Origin: Myxococcota bacterium
Lineage (GTDB): Bacteria; Myxococcota_C; UBA6777
Length of the DNA: 5,915 nucleotides
Assembly: GCA_963169055.1 (NCBI GenBank)
Contig: CAUJFU010000517.1
Coordinates: forward strand, 1 to 5,915
Reading direction: 5' to 3'
How positions within the stretch are numbered: the stretch's first letter is position 1; the number at the start of each line of letters is the position of its first letter. The notes beneath the pieces are model-generated. The model worked only from the letters and a program-made list of their open reading frames with translations. It had not been told where the DNA came from and did no database searches. A program made the translations under genes and the position numbers. Below, one piece after another: positions 1 through 5,637 of the stretch.

Positions 1-10
1 TTTTACAGAT

Positions 11-42
11 CAAGCCCGATCCAACGCGCACACAAGCCCGAT
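11..42. repeat. 10-bp direct repeat pair
   Basis: CAAGCCCGAT occurs at 11-20 and again at 33-42. The copies are perfect and offset by 22 bp, about two helical turns, so both would face the same side of the DNA. This could be a paired regulator site for a gene left of the window, or chance. No function can be assigned. Confidence 0.4.
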
Positions 43-159
43 GTTCGGCCATCTCGGTCGCGCCTTAATCGGCCTTTTCATCGCTTTTCTCCAAAAAACA
101 ACCGCTCTCTGCTCTGCTTTTCCAGAAATATCCTGTCCTTCCCACCGTACCTTAACAAA

Positions 160-188
160 TAGACATCCCCCCAGAGAAAACATACTAT
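160..188 (+). promoter_or_regulatory. Candidate sigma70-type promoter for the 780-aa protein gene
   Basis: A -35-like hexamer TAGACA (160-165, 5 of 6 matches to TTGACA) is followed by a 17-bp spacer and a -10-like hexamer TACTAT (183-188, 4 of 6 matches to TATAAT). Transcription would start near 194-196 and leave a leader of about 140 bases before the ATG at 334. This is consensus matching by eye. The host's sigma-factor preferences are unknown. Confidence 0.35.
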
Positions 189-189
189 C

Positions 190-221
190 AAAAGGTTGCG
201 CTCTGTTTTATGCAACGTTTT
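190..221. repeat. Inverted repeat over the predicted transcription start
   Basis: AAAAGGTTGC (190-199) and GCAACGTTTT (212-221) can pair at 9 of 10 positions, with one G-G mismatch (194 with 217) and a 12-base spacer. The arms start one base after the candidate -10 box, where a repressor site would sit. The transcript could also fold here into a 5' stem-loop. The short T run after the second arm is too weak to call a terminator. Confidence 0.4.
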
Positions 222-316
222 CGCGTTCCATGTTCTTGGTTTTTTGGAATTTCCTTGTGTTTCATGGCCGTCATCATGGCTTTTTTCGAGGCAAAGAAAG
301 ACAAATAGAATACTGC

Positions 317-324
317 AAAAGGAG
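317..324 (+). promoter_or_regulatory. Ribosome binding site fixing the start at 334
   Basis: AAAAGGAG lies 9 bases before the ATG at 334. This strong Shine-Dalgarno sequence selects that ATG over the upstream TTG at 196 in the same frame, whose extra 46 codons would cover the leader and the dyad. Confidence 0.85.
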
Positions 325-333
325 CATACGATC

Positions 334-2676
334 ATGCAAGAACACCGAGTAGATCCGTGGTGGTTTCTTCGTTCGACCCCTTCCGAGTCTGTCCCTCACC
401 CCTCCGACTCGTTACAAGACGCCCTTCTTGACCTTCTGCAACACTCTCCAGCCCATCCCCCCACCGAAAAGCCCACCTCTTCAAGTCACTCCTTGCCAGC
501 CTCTCCGCCCTTACCGCCCCTCTTACCGTACATACAAACCTTGCGCGAGATGATACAGCAATTGCACGAGGAGCGCGTGCGTGTGCCTGATCGGGTCGCT
601 GCATATAGCCAACGACTCTTTCATGTCCTCCAGCACTTACGTCACGCTTTCCTTTCTGTAGAACAAGAGATCCGTTGGTTGGATCCCCAACACCCGCTGC
701 TCAGTAGCCTCGGCGCTCTTTTGCAAGATATCCATCATGATATCATACAAACTCAGCAATTTATTCAACAGATAGACCCGATAGCTTCTGCTTCGTCGCT
801 TACTGCTAAAGAAGATCTTTTACAACCCCCTTATGCTTCGCATATTACTCCTCTTTACGATCATCCCCCAGCTTCTTCTCGGCTTTATGATAATCCTCCA
901 CCTTCTTTTTCTCAGAAAGAGGCGCAGCCTATTACCGATAAAAGTGTAAATGATCTTCCGCCTCCTTCTCCTCTCAGCGCAGAAGAAATCCAGCAAACCT
1001 TGCTTACTCTTCAACAAACCTCCAAAAGCGGTGTGCGGCTTAATATCGTTGCTCCGCCCTCTTCTGCGGTACACCACACAGAGCCACACTTTTCTTCTCC
1101 GCCTGTTGTTTCCGAAAAATTAGAGCCCAAACCTCAGCCGCCAAGCGAGGCTGCAACCTCTCCCCGCTCAGAAACCCCCGAATCCGTTCAACTCTTCGAA
1201 TCGCTTGATCCTCTTCGCCTCAGCCCACCGCTCAAAAGTAGCCCCAAAAGCAAAACCAAAGATATCCCTGCTGTGATCGAACGGATCAGCCATCGTGTAG
1301 ACCAAGTGGCAGACACCAGTTCGTTTCGTTGCGCCATCAACGAACTTGAACAAGCCAAGCGCGCTGTTCCAGAAGATGTTTGGAACGATCTCTGTGCGCG
1401 GCTTGTGCAGCGCGCTCAAGAAGCGTATGTCGAAGAAAAAGAATGGGACAAGTTCAACCACTGCCGCTCGTTTCTTCAAAAATGCAGCCAGCCTTCTTTC
1501 TCACAAGGGTCTTCTCAAAACACCAATGAGCCTCCCGACAGCAAATACCGAGGTCGTTTTCGTGACCTGCTCGATGATAAGTTCTTTTCGATGTACCGAA
1601 AACTGGTGGACGATGTTTGTGGAACTCCGATGAGCTACATCGATCGCCACAGCCCTGATGAACGTTTCCATATGCTCACCATCTGGGCGGCCCAAGCGCG
1701 CTGGGTTCAAGATCAACTCCCCAAAGATGAATTGGGTATTCAAGGCTTTTTGCGCACGATCTTTGGGCGGATCAACAGCGCACGAAAAGAACACCTCGGT
1801 CACGCGGATTATTGGATCAATTCGCTCAATCCATCTTTTTTTGCGGACTGGCCTATTTTTATTACTGAACACGAGCAGAGACTTTTGCTTGTTCGCCAAG
1901 AACAGCAAGCCCAGCAACTCGTGGAAGCCGAACGAGAAGAACGTGCATGGCAACAAGAGATGCGCGTTTACGCTTGGCTGAGCAAATTGCGCAACAGCAT
2001 CGAAGCTTTGCCTTCACCTGTAAGCTCTGAAGACCCCGCAGTCGGTGCGTTTTTGCAAGTGCTTCGAGAGATCCTTGAAGATGAGATGAACCCGTCAGAT
2101 ACCGATCTTCTCGAACTGATCGACCCGTATGAAGAATTGATTCAAAGCGGGAGTGAGTTCCGCCATCTACGGCGCCATCTACGCAAGCTCAAAGAGCAAA
2201 ACCCCGAATATCGGGATCTTTTGACCCCCCGAGAATCGAGTCTTCCCACGTCCGCAAACGAAGCCACCGACGAAGCTTACTCCTACCAACTCCAGCGGCG
2301 ACGTGATGCCAAAAAGCTGCGTAATCTTCTTCCTCTTGTGCAAGATCGAAACGCCGCGATTATCGGAGGAGATGAACGCGAACAAGCGCGTGAACGCCTT
2401 CACTCGATGCTTCGGTTGAAAAGTCTGGAGTGGGTTCCACGTGAAGGCGGAAACCCCCGTGTGCTCGACCGGCTCGAAGAGCGCATCTCTAGCGGAAAAG
2501 TCACGCTTGTGCTGTTGTTGATCCGCTATTGTGGGCATGATACCACCCGCATCATCCATGCTTGTAAACGTGCGGGGGCGCTCTGGGCTCCGATTGATCA
2601 CGGTTATGGAGAGTCGCGTATTCTCCACAGCTTGTCTTATTACTTGCTCGAAAAAGATGCTCCTCTTGAAAAATAA
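334..2676 (+). CDS. 780-aa protein of unknown function with a C-terminal DUF2325-like domain
   Basis: I do not recognise the whole protein. The ATG at 334 is chosen because of its strong Shine-Dalgarno sequence. Visible regions are: a Pro/Ser-rich patch (about 36-66); a probable helical bundle (about 66-150); a Pro/Ser-rich, probably disordered linker (about 150-320) with a 10-residue tandem repeat; a helical segment (320-395); a Trp/Phe-containing globular region (about 405-520); a charged, Gln/Glu-rich coiled coil (about 512-560); more helices; and a compact C-terminal domain (about 671-775). That last domain has an IIGGD strand-turn (676-680), a hydrophobic strand leading into RYCGHD (731-736), a helix with HACKRAG (742-748), and IDHGYGESRI (764-773). 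This order resembles DUF2325, a family without an established activity. There is no signal peptide or membrane segment, so a cytoplasmic location is inferred. The gene appears monocistronic and converges on argS. Confidence 0.85.
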   Translation: MQEHRVDPWWFLRSTPSESVPHPSDSLQDALLDLLQHSPAHPPTEKPTSSSHSLPASPPLPPLLPYIQTLREMIQQLHEERVRVPDRVAAYSQRLFHVLQHLRHAFLSVEQEIRWLDPQHPLLSSLGALLQDIHHDIIQTQQFIQQIDPIASASSLTAKEDLLQPPYASHITPLYDHPPASSRLYDNPPPSFSQKEAQPITDKSVNDLPPPSPLSAEEIQQTLLTLQQTSKSGVRLNIVAPPSSAVHHTEPHFSSPPVVSEKLEPKPQPPSEAATSPRSETPESVQLFESLDPLRLSPPLKSSPKSKTKDIPAVIERISHRVDQVADTSSFRCAINELEQAKRAVPEDVWNDLCARLVQRAQEAYVEEKEWDKFNHCRSFLQKCSQPSFSQGSSQNTNEPPDSKYRGRFRDLLDDKFFSMYRKLVDDVCGTPMSYIDRHSPDERFHMLTIWAAQARWVQDQLPKDELGIQGFLRTIFGRINSARKEHLGHADYWINSLNPSFFADWPIFITEHEQRLLLVRQEQQAQQLVEAEREERAWQQEMRVYAWLSKLRNSIEALPSPVSSEDPAVGAFLQVLREILEDEMNPSDTDLLELIDPYEELIQSGSEFRHLRRHLRKLKEQNPEYRDLLTPRESSLPTSANEATDEAYSYQLQRRRDAKKLRNLLPLVQDRNAAIIGGDEREQARERLHSMLRLKSLEWVPREGGNPRVLDRLEERISSGKVTLVLLLIRYCGHDTTRIIHACKRAGALWAPIDHGYGESRILHSLSYYLLEKDAPLEK
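853..912 (+). repeat. Tandem 30-bp (10-residue) repeat in the Pro-rich linker
   Basis: Two adjacent units encode LYDHPPASSR (residues 174-183) and LYDNPPPSFS (184-193). Roughly three quarters of bases match, with differences at silent and non-silent positions, so this is not a fresh duplication. A weaker echo, NDLPPPSPLS, follows near residue 206. The linker seems to have grown by duplication, and the short Tyr-Asp-Pro motif could be a binding site, but no partner is known. Confidence 0.55.
2161..2183 (+). repeat. Short 12-bp tandem duplication encoding RHLR twice
   Basis: CGCCATCTACG occurs at 2161-2171 and 2173-2183, a 12-bp period that keeps the frame and encodes RHLR-RHLR (residues 610-617). 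The near-perfect identity suggests a recent slippage event. It sits in a basic helical stretch before the DUF2325-like domain. Confidence 0.6.
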
Positions 2677-2734
2677 GCCATCGGCATCGAGGCGAACAAA
2701 AAAGTACCTTCGTTCACGCGACCGTTTTAAGCGA
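2677..2734. other. Convergent intergenic gap without a clear terminator
   Basis: Gene 1 and argS end facing each other across 58 bases. I looked for a GC-rich hairpin followed by a T run on either strand. The only pairing found is GAAC (2694-2697) with GTTC (2712-2715), whose A/T run lies in the loop. No intrinsic terminator is supported, so Rho-dependent ending or overlapping 3' ends are possible. Confidence 0.5.
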
Positions 2735-4594
2735 TCACATTTGTTCGACGACATCGATCCCTAAGAGCGAAAGCCCCGCACGAAGGACTTTTTGGAAGGC
2801 TTTGCAAAGGGCGAGGCGTGCTTCGCGTTGAGGTTCAGGTGATTTGACGATGTTGTGATCGGCATCGTTGTAGAACGAGCTAAAGGCTTGTGCGAGATGG
2901 AACAAATACTGCGCAAGGCGCGATGGGTTGAGTTGCTCAGCGGCTTCAAGCACCGCACGCGGGAACTGGATCAGCGTTTTGATCAACGCGATCTCGATCG
3001 GTGTTCCGAGCGCATCCAAGACGGTATCGGAGGGGAGCGTTGTCAGATCGTAGTTCTTTTTGAGGATAGAATTGATCCGCGCATACGAATAAAGCGCGTA
3101 TGGTCCGGTTTCTCCTTCGGGTGCGATCGATTCTTCGGGATTAAAGCGGATACGTGTTTGCGGGCCAAATCGCAAAATAAAGTATTTGAGTCCCGATTGA
3201 CCGATCTTTTCAGCGCGTCCTTTGATATCTTGGTCGGTTGGCGCAACAAAATCTTCTCCGCGTTCTTCGGCTCGTTCGCGTTCTTTTTGCACTTGTTCTT
3301 GTAGACGTTCCAAAGCCATCGCTTCCAATTCATCCATCAGATGGTCGGCGTCCACGACTGTTCCTTCACGCGATTTCATCCGACCGTGCGGCAGATCCAC
3401 CATCCCGTACGATAGATGATGACAACGCTCGCCCTTGCCCGTCTCCAAAAGCTCCAACAGGCCGAAGAGAACTTGAAAGTGGTAGTTTTGTTCGTCTGCG
3501 ACAACGTAGATCATCCGTTGCGGATCGTGGGCCTCAAATCGGCGCATCGCGGTACCGAGGTCTTGTGTGATGTAGACGCTCGTTCCATCCGAGCGCAACA
3601 AGACTTTCTTGCCCTCCAGCCCGATCTTCGCAAGATCGCACACCACCGCGCCATCATCGCGCCGTTCAAAAATGCCCATCGCAAGGCCCTTTTCTACAAC
3701 ATCCTTGCCCAAGATGTAGGTGTCGCTTTCGTAATCCACCCAATCAAAACGAATACCGAGGCGGGCATACGTTGCATCAAAGCCTTCATATACCCATTGG
3801 TTCATTTGTTCCCAAAGGGTTCGTGTTTCCGGGTCGCCCGCTTCCCACATCCGCAACATCTCTTGTGCTGCGGCCCCAAGCTCCGAGTGTTTCGTAAAGA
3901 AGACTTCTGCGTCAATCTCTTCGTTCGGATGATTGGCTTTCCATGTCTCCATCTCTTCGCGTAGTTTTTTGTCGAACAACACATAGTAATCGCCGACAAA
4001 GAAATCTCCTTTGCGGCCCGTGGATGCGGGGGTTGCGCCTTTCCCAAAACGCTGATATGCCAACATCGATTTGCAGATATGGATTCCGCGATCGTTGATG
4101 ATGTTGGCGCGCACCACGTCATACCCGACAGCTTCGAGAAGATTGGAAACGGCCAATCCAAGGACGTTATTGCGCACATGGCCCAAGTGTTGCGGTTTGT
4201 TGGTATTCGGACCAGAAAACTCGATAAGCAGCTTCTTTCCAACGTACACATCGGAACGACCGAGCTTTTGATCTGCGCTCCACGCTTCTCGTAATCCTTC
4301 GCGCATCACGTAGCCCATGTCAAACCGCAGATTGACGTAACCGTTGAGCGCCTCGACTTTCGCAAGCCCGGGAAAGGCCGGTGTTTGGGCTGCGATCTCT
4401 TCGGCGATCTGTTTGGGCGCACGGCGAAGCAGCTTGGCGTAAGGATGGCATGGCATACCAAGATCGCCCATCGACGGTTCTGTTGGCGGCGACAAACGCA
4501 GTTCTCCTGCATCGCTTACCCCGATCTTTTCGATGGCTGCGCGCAATGCTTGTTCTGCTCCACGGTGTAATCTTTCCACCAACCATGCGGTCAT
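2735..4594 (-). CDS. argS: Arginyl-tRNA synthetase (class I)
   Basis: This enzyme ligates arginine to tRNA-Arg using ATP in the cytoplasm and is normally essential. The 619-aa product carries the ArgS N-terminal additional domain (about 1-105, with SMGDLGMPCHPYAK at 41-54). The class I signature follows as FSGPNTNKPQHLGH (126-139), with HLGH as the HIGH motif. INDRGIHICKSM (166-177) and DEQNYHFQVLF (377-387) are typical of the catalytic core. GRMKSREG (404-411) takes the place of KMSKS, a divergence known in many ArgS proteins. The DALR-type anticodon-binding domain (about 505-619) begins near GETGPYALYSYARI and ends in the usual terminal Met. The length is somewhat above the roughly 550-600 usual for bacteria, partly through a charged segment at about 430-460. 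The ATG at 4594 is chosen over an in-frame start at 4660 because AAGGAG lies 9 bases before it and MTAWLVERL begins the domain. The gene looks intact. Confidence 0.97.
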   Translation of the reverse strand: MTAWLVERLHRGAEQALRAAIEKIGVSDAGELRLSPPTEPSMGDLGMPCHPYAKLLRRAPKQIAEEIAAQTPAFPGLAKVEALNGYVNLRFDMGYVMREGLREAWSADQKLGRSDVYVGKKLLIEFSGPNTNKPQHLGHVRNNVLGLAVSNLLEAVGYDVVRANIINDRGIHICKSMLAYQRFGKGATPASTGRKGDFFVGDYYVLFDKKLREEMETWKANHPNEEIDAEVFFTKHSELGAAAQEMLRMWEAGDPETRTLWEQMNQWVYEGFDATYARLGIRFDWVDYESDTYILGKDVVEKGLAMGIFERRDDGAVVCDLAKIGLEGKKVLLRSDGTSVYITQDLGTAMRRFEAHDPQRMIYVVADEQNYHFQVLFGLLELLETGKGERCHHLSYGMVDLPHGRMKSREGTVVDADHLMDELEAMALERLQEQVQKERERAEERGEDFVAPTDQDIKGRAEKIGQSGLKYFILRFGPQTRIRFNPEESIAPEGETGPYALYSYARINSILKKNYDLTTLPSDTVLDALGTPIEIALIKTLIQFPRAVLEAAEQLNPSRLAQYLFHLAQAFSSFYNDADHNIVKSPEPQREARLALCKAFQKVLRAGLSLLGIDVVEQM

Positions 4595-4603
4595 CCTTGT
4601 GTT

Positions 4604-4609
4604 CTCCTT
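4604..4609 (-). promoter_or_regulatory. Ribosome binding site of argS
   Basis: Read on the minus strand, AAGGAG lies 9 bases before the ATG at 4594-4592. It decides between this ATG and the longer in-frame alternative starting at 4660, which would add 22 residues unlike an ArgS N-terminus. Confidence 0.85.
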
Positions 4610-4653
4610 CGTTTTGTTTTTTCTTTGCGTATGCTTTAGAGGCGTGCTTTCAC

Positions 4654-4676
4654 AGATCATCCTCTTTTGGTGATCT
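4654..4676. repeat. Inverted repeat upstream of argS
   Basis: AGATCA (4654-4659) and TGATCT (4671-4676) are perfect 6-bp arms around 11 bases, centred about 70 bases upstream of the argS start codon. In plus-strand RNA the stem could extend to 8 pairs with one G-U. The position suits an operator or a leader stem for argS, but no regulator family can be named. Confidence 0.4.
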
Positions 4677-4755
4677 CCGCGAATAGGTGAGCATCCTTTG
4701 GCCTACCCCCGCGACGCCGTTGGCTGAATGCCCCACCTCTTACAGCTTTTTGGGG

Positions 4756-4774
4756 TTGATTGCAATCCGATCAA
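4756..4774. repeat. Nested palindromes in the divergent region
   Basis: GATTGCAATC (4758-4767) is a perfect 10-bp palindrome. It overlaps a second dyad, TTGAT (4756-4760) with ATCAA (4770-4774). Such overlapping dyads between divergent genes often bind dimeric regulators, though the site could be chance. Confidence 0.35.
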
Positions 4775-4831
4775 AGTGAAGTTTTTTAGAGAACGAGGAG
4801 TCTTGCTTGGTGTAGGGTATTGTTTTGAAGA

Positions 4832-4851
4832 GTCCGAAAGCTTTTCGGGAC
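4832..4851 (+). repeat. Hairpin with a single bulge
   Basis: GTCCGAAA (4832-4839) pairs with TTTCGGGAC (4843-4851) through 8 base pairs with one bulged G and a 3-base loop. No T run follows on the plus strand and none on the minus strand, so it is not a standard terminator. It could be a leader structure of the kinase mRNA or a protein site. Confidence 0.4.
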
Positions 4852-5062
4852 AAAAGTGTGTAGGGTTTTGGCGAAGGCAGACAAGACAGCCGAGTAGGTG
4901 TGCAAATGCAGCTTGGAATCGCGCATCTTTGGAGCTTTTTGGTATGTGCGGCGTGTTTAGCGCCGTGCGTGAGCGAGGGTGAAACAAGACAAAGAGGGGA
5001 GGGTGGCGGCTTGATGGTTGGGATGGGGATTGTGGTGGAGAGATCGCGCAAAAAGCGGAGAG

Positions 5063-5071
5063 AAAAAGGAG
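5063..5071 (+). promoter_or_regulatory. Ribosome binding site favouring the kinase start at 5077
   Basis: AAAAAGGAG lies 5 bases before the ATG at 5077 and is the best Shine-Dalgarno sequence in this part of the frame. A second candidate, GGGGAGG at 4996-5002, lies 11 bases before the ATG at 5014, so the longer start cannot be excluded. Confidence 0.6.
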
Positions 5072-5076
5072 CGTGG

Positions 5077-5637
5077 ATGCGGGAGCGCATCGCGTTGTTG
5101 TCGCGCTCGAAAGGCGAAGCGATGTTTTGGGTGGACGTGCAGGGGCGGCTGTTGTGGATGAACGAGCTGGCTACGTCCTTTTTGGGGCCTTCTCATGAAA
5201 CATTCTTGGGAGGGCGGTCTTGGGAGGCTTTTCGTGGATGCGATTGGTCTTTTGATCCTGCGAAGAAAGACGCGATCTCGGATGACGGCGTGATCGCGTT
5301 TCAACAGCGAACGGATGCTCTTTTGTCGCGGATGCTGCTTGAAGAAGAGGGGACAACCGTTGCTATCCCAGAAGCGGTGTATGTGTGGGGGGGGGGCGTG
5401 TTGTGTTGGAAAGAAGGCATCGTGTTGGGAGGACAACGTCGCGGAGAGCGTGGTGTCTTGTGGGTGTTACGCGATATGAAGATCACAGAGCTCGCAGCGT
5501 ATCAAGCCGAAGAGGCGCGAAAGATGATGGGGGTCAGGTTGTTGTTGGGGGCTTTGTTGCATGATCTGAACAACAACTTGAATTGTGTGATCGGAGCGAT
5601 GGATCTTCTGGAAGAGATGGAAGAGACGGCGTCTTAG
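5077..5637 (+). CDS. PAS-domain sensor histidine kinase, N-terminal part ending at an in-frame amber codon
   Basis: The product is probably a cytoplasmic two-component sensor kinase: the PAS domain senses a signal and the H-box histidine would be autophosphorylated to serve an unseen response regulator. With the start at 5077 the segment has 186 residues. A PAS fold begins near residue 13 (MFWVDVQGRLLWMNE, 16-30) and ends with GVLWVLRDMKITELAAY (about 127-143). A helix then leads into the H-box, LLHDLNNNLNCVIGAM, with the presumed phosphoacceptor at His162. No ATPase domain precedes the stop, so this piece alone could not act as a kinase. The start is uncertain: ATG 5014 (longer by 21 residues) and GTG 4900 (longer by 59) are in frame. 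The G-rich segment 104-107 (WGGG) is encoded by a ten-G run. The same frame continues after the TAG with matching domain content. Confidence 0.75.
   Translation: MRERIALLSRSKGEAMFWVDVQGRLLWMNELATSFLGPSHETFLGGRSWEAFRGCDWSFDPAKKDAISDDGVIAFQQRTDALLSRMLLEEEGTTVAIPEAVYVWGGGVLCWKEGIVLGGQRRGERGVLWVLRDMKITELAAYQAEEARKMMGVRLLLGALLHDLNNNLNCVIGAMDLLEEMEETAS
5387..5396 (+). repeat. Homopolymeric tract of ten G inside the kinase gene
   Basis: Ten consecutive G residues encode Trp-Gly-Gly-Gly in the PAS region. Both flanks read as PAS-like in the present frame, so the tract length here is the 'on' length. Loss of one G would bring in a TGA at 5477-5479; gain of one G would bring in a TGA at 5562-5564, right at the H-box. 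Either change would remove kinase function. Confidence 0.9.

Larger units (their letters stand above)
1..333. other. Intergenic or leader region upstream of the DUF2325-like gene
   Basis: No convincing gene is visible in this stretch. One forward frame is open from the left edge to base 352, but its translation has no recognisable domain and runs through the ribosome binding site and start codon of the next gene, so it is probably chance. The region holds a perfect 10-bp direct repeat near the left edge, a candidate sigma70 promoter at 160-188, an inverted repeat at 190-221 and about 140 bases of probable 5' leader. A neighbouring gene may lie just beyond the left edge, but no frame here is clearly its end or beginning. 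Confidence 0.6.
4595..5076. other. Divergent intergenic region between argS and the sensor kinase gene
   Basis: These 482 bases separate two divergent genes and should contain both promoters. I could not find a convincing -35/-10 pair for either. Several dyads are visible: AGATCA/TGATCT at 4654-4676, a 10-bp perfect palindrome nested in a longer dyad at 4756-4774, and a bulged hairpin at 4832-4851. No tRNA-like cloverleaf, T-box or other known leader RNA was recognised. The kinase frame is open through its right part (from 4900), so the non-coding boundary depends on which kinase start is real. Confidence 0.55.

Noticed and set aside
1-52. Minus-strand frame from ATG at 52 running off the left edge
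   Set aside because: Only 17 codons are visible with no clear Shine-Dalgarno or family resemblance, so a divergent gene cannot be claimed.
10-81. Minus-strand 23-codon frame starting at 81 with GGAG seven bases upstream
   Set aside because: The Shine-Dalgarno spacing is good, but the peptide is very short, has no recognisable content and spans the direct repeat; support is too thin.
263-286. Repeated CATGGC followed by six T, considered as an attenuator or terminator
   Set aside because: The only possible stem has 3 base pairs, too weak to support a terminator.
196-333. N-terminal extension of gene 1 from the TTG at 196
   Set aside because: The strong AAAAGGAG nine bases before ATG 334 fixes the start, and the extension covers the leader and dyad.
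2-352. Plus-strand open frame across the leader of gene 1
   Set aside because: It overlaps the promoter-like elements, the ribosome binding site and the first codons of gene 1, and shows no domain; probably chance.
1501-1956. 151-codon antisense frame within gene 1
   Set aside because: No domain and no ribosome binding site seen; it is a shadow of the real reading frame.
2179-2754. 191-codon antisense frame across the end of gene 1 and the convergent gap
   Set aside because: It overlaps both convergent genes, has no recognisable content and mirrors gene 1 codons.
3416-3964. 182-codon frame opposite argS
   Set aside because: argS is unambiguous on the minus strand; this frame has no family features.
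4595-4660. 22-residue N-terminal extension of ArgS
   Set aside because: The Shine-Dalgarno lies inside the extension, and the added residues (Lys/Thr/Asn-rich) do not look like the ArgS N-terminal domain.
4734-4770. Possible tRNA or T-arm-like sequence near GGTTGATTGCAATCC
   Set aside because: No acceptor stem, anticodon arm or D-arm could be drawn around it.
4703-4987. 94-codon minus-strand frame upstream of argS
   Set aside because: Low-complexity Ser/Pro/Lys content with no ribosome binding site or domain; it mirrors non-coding G-rich DNA.
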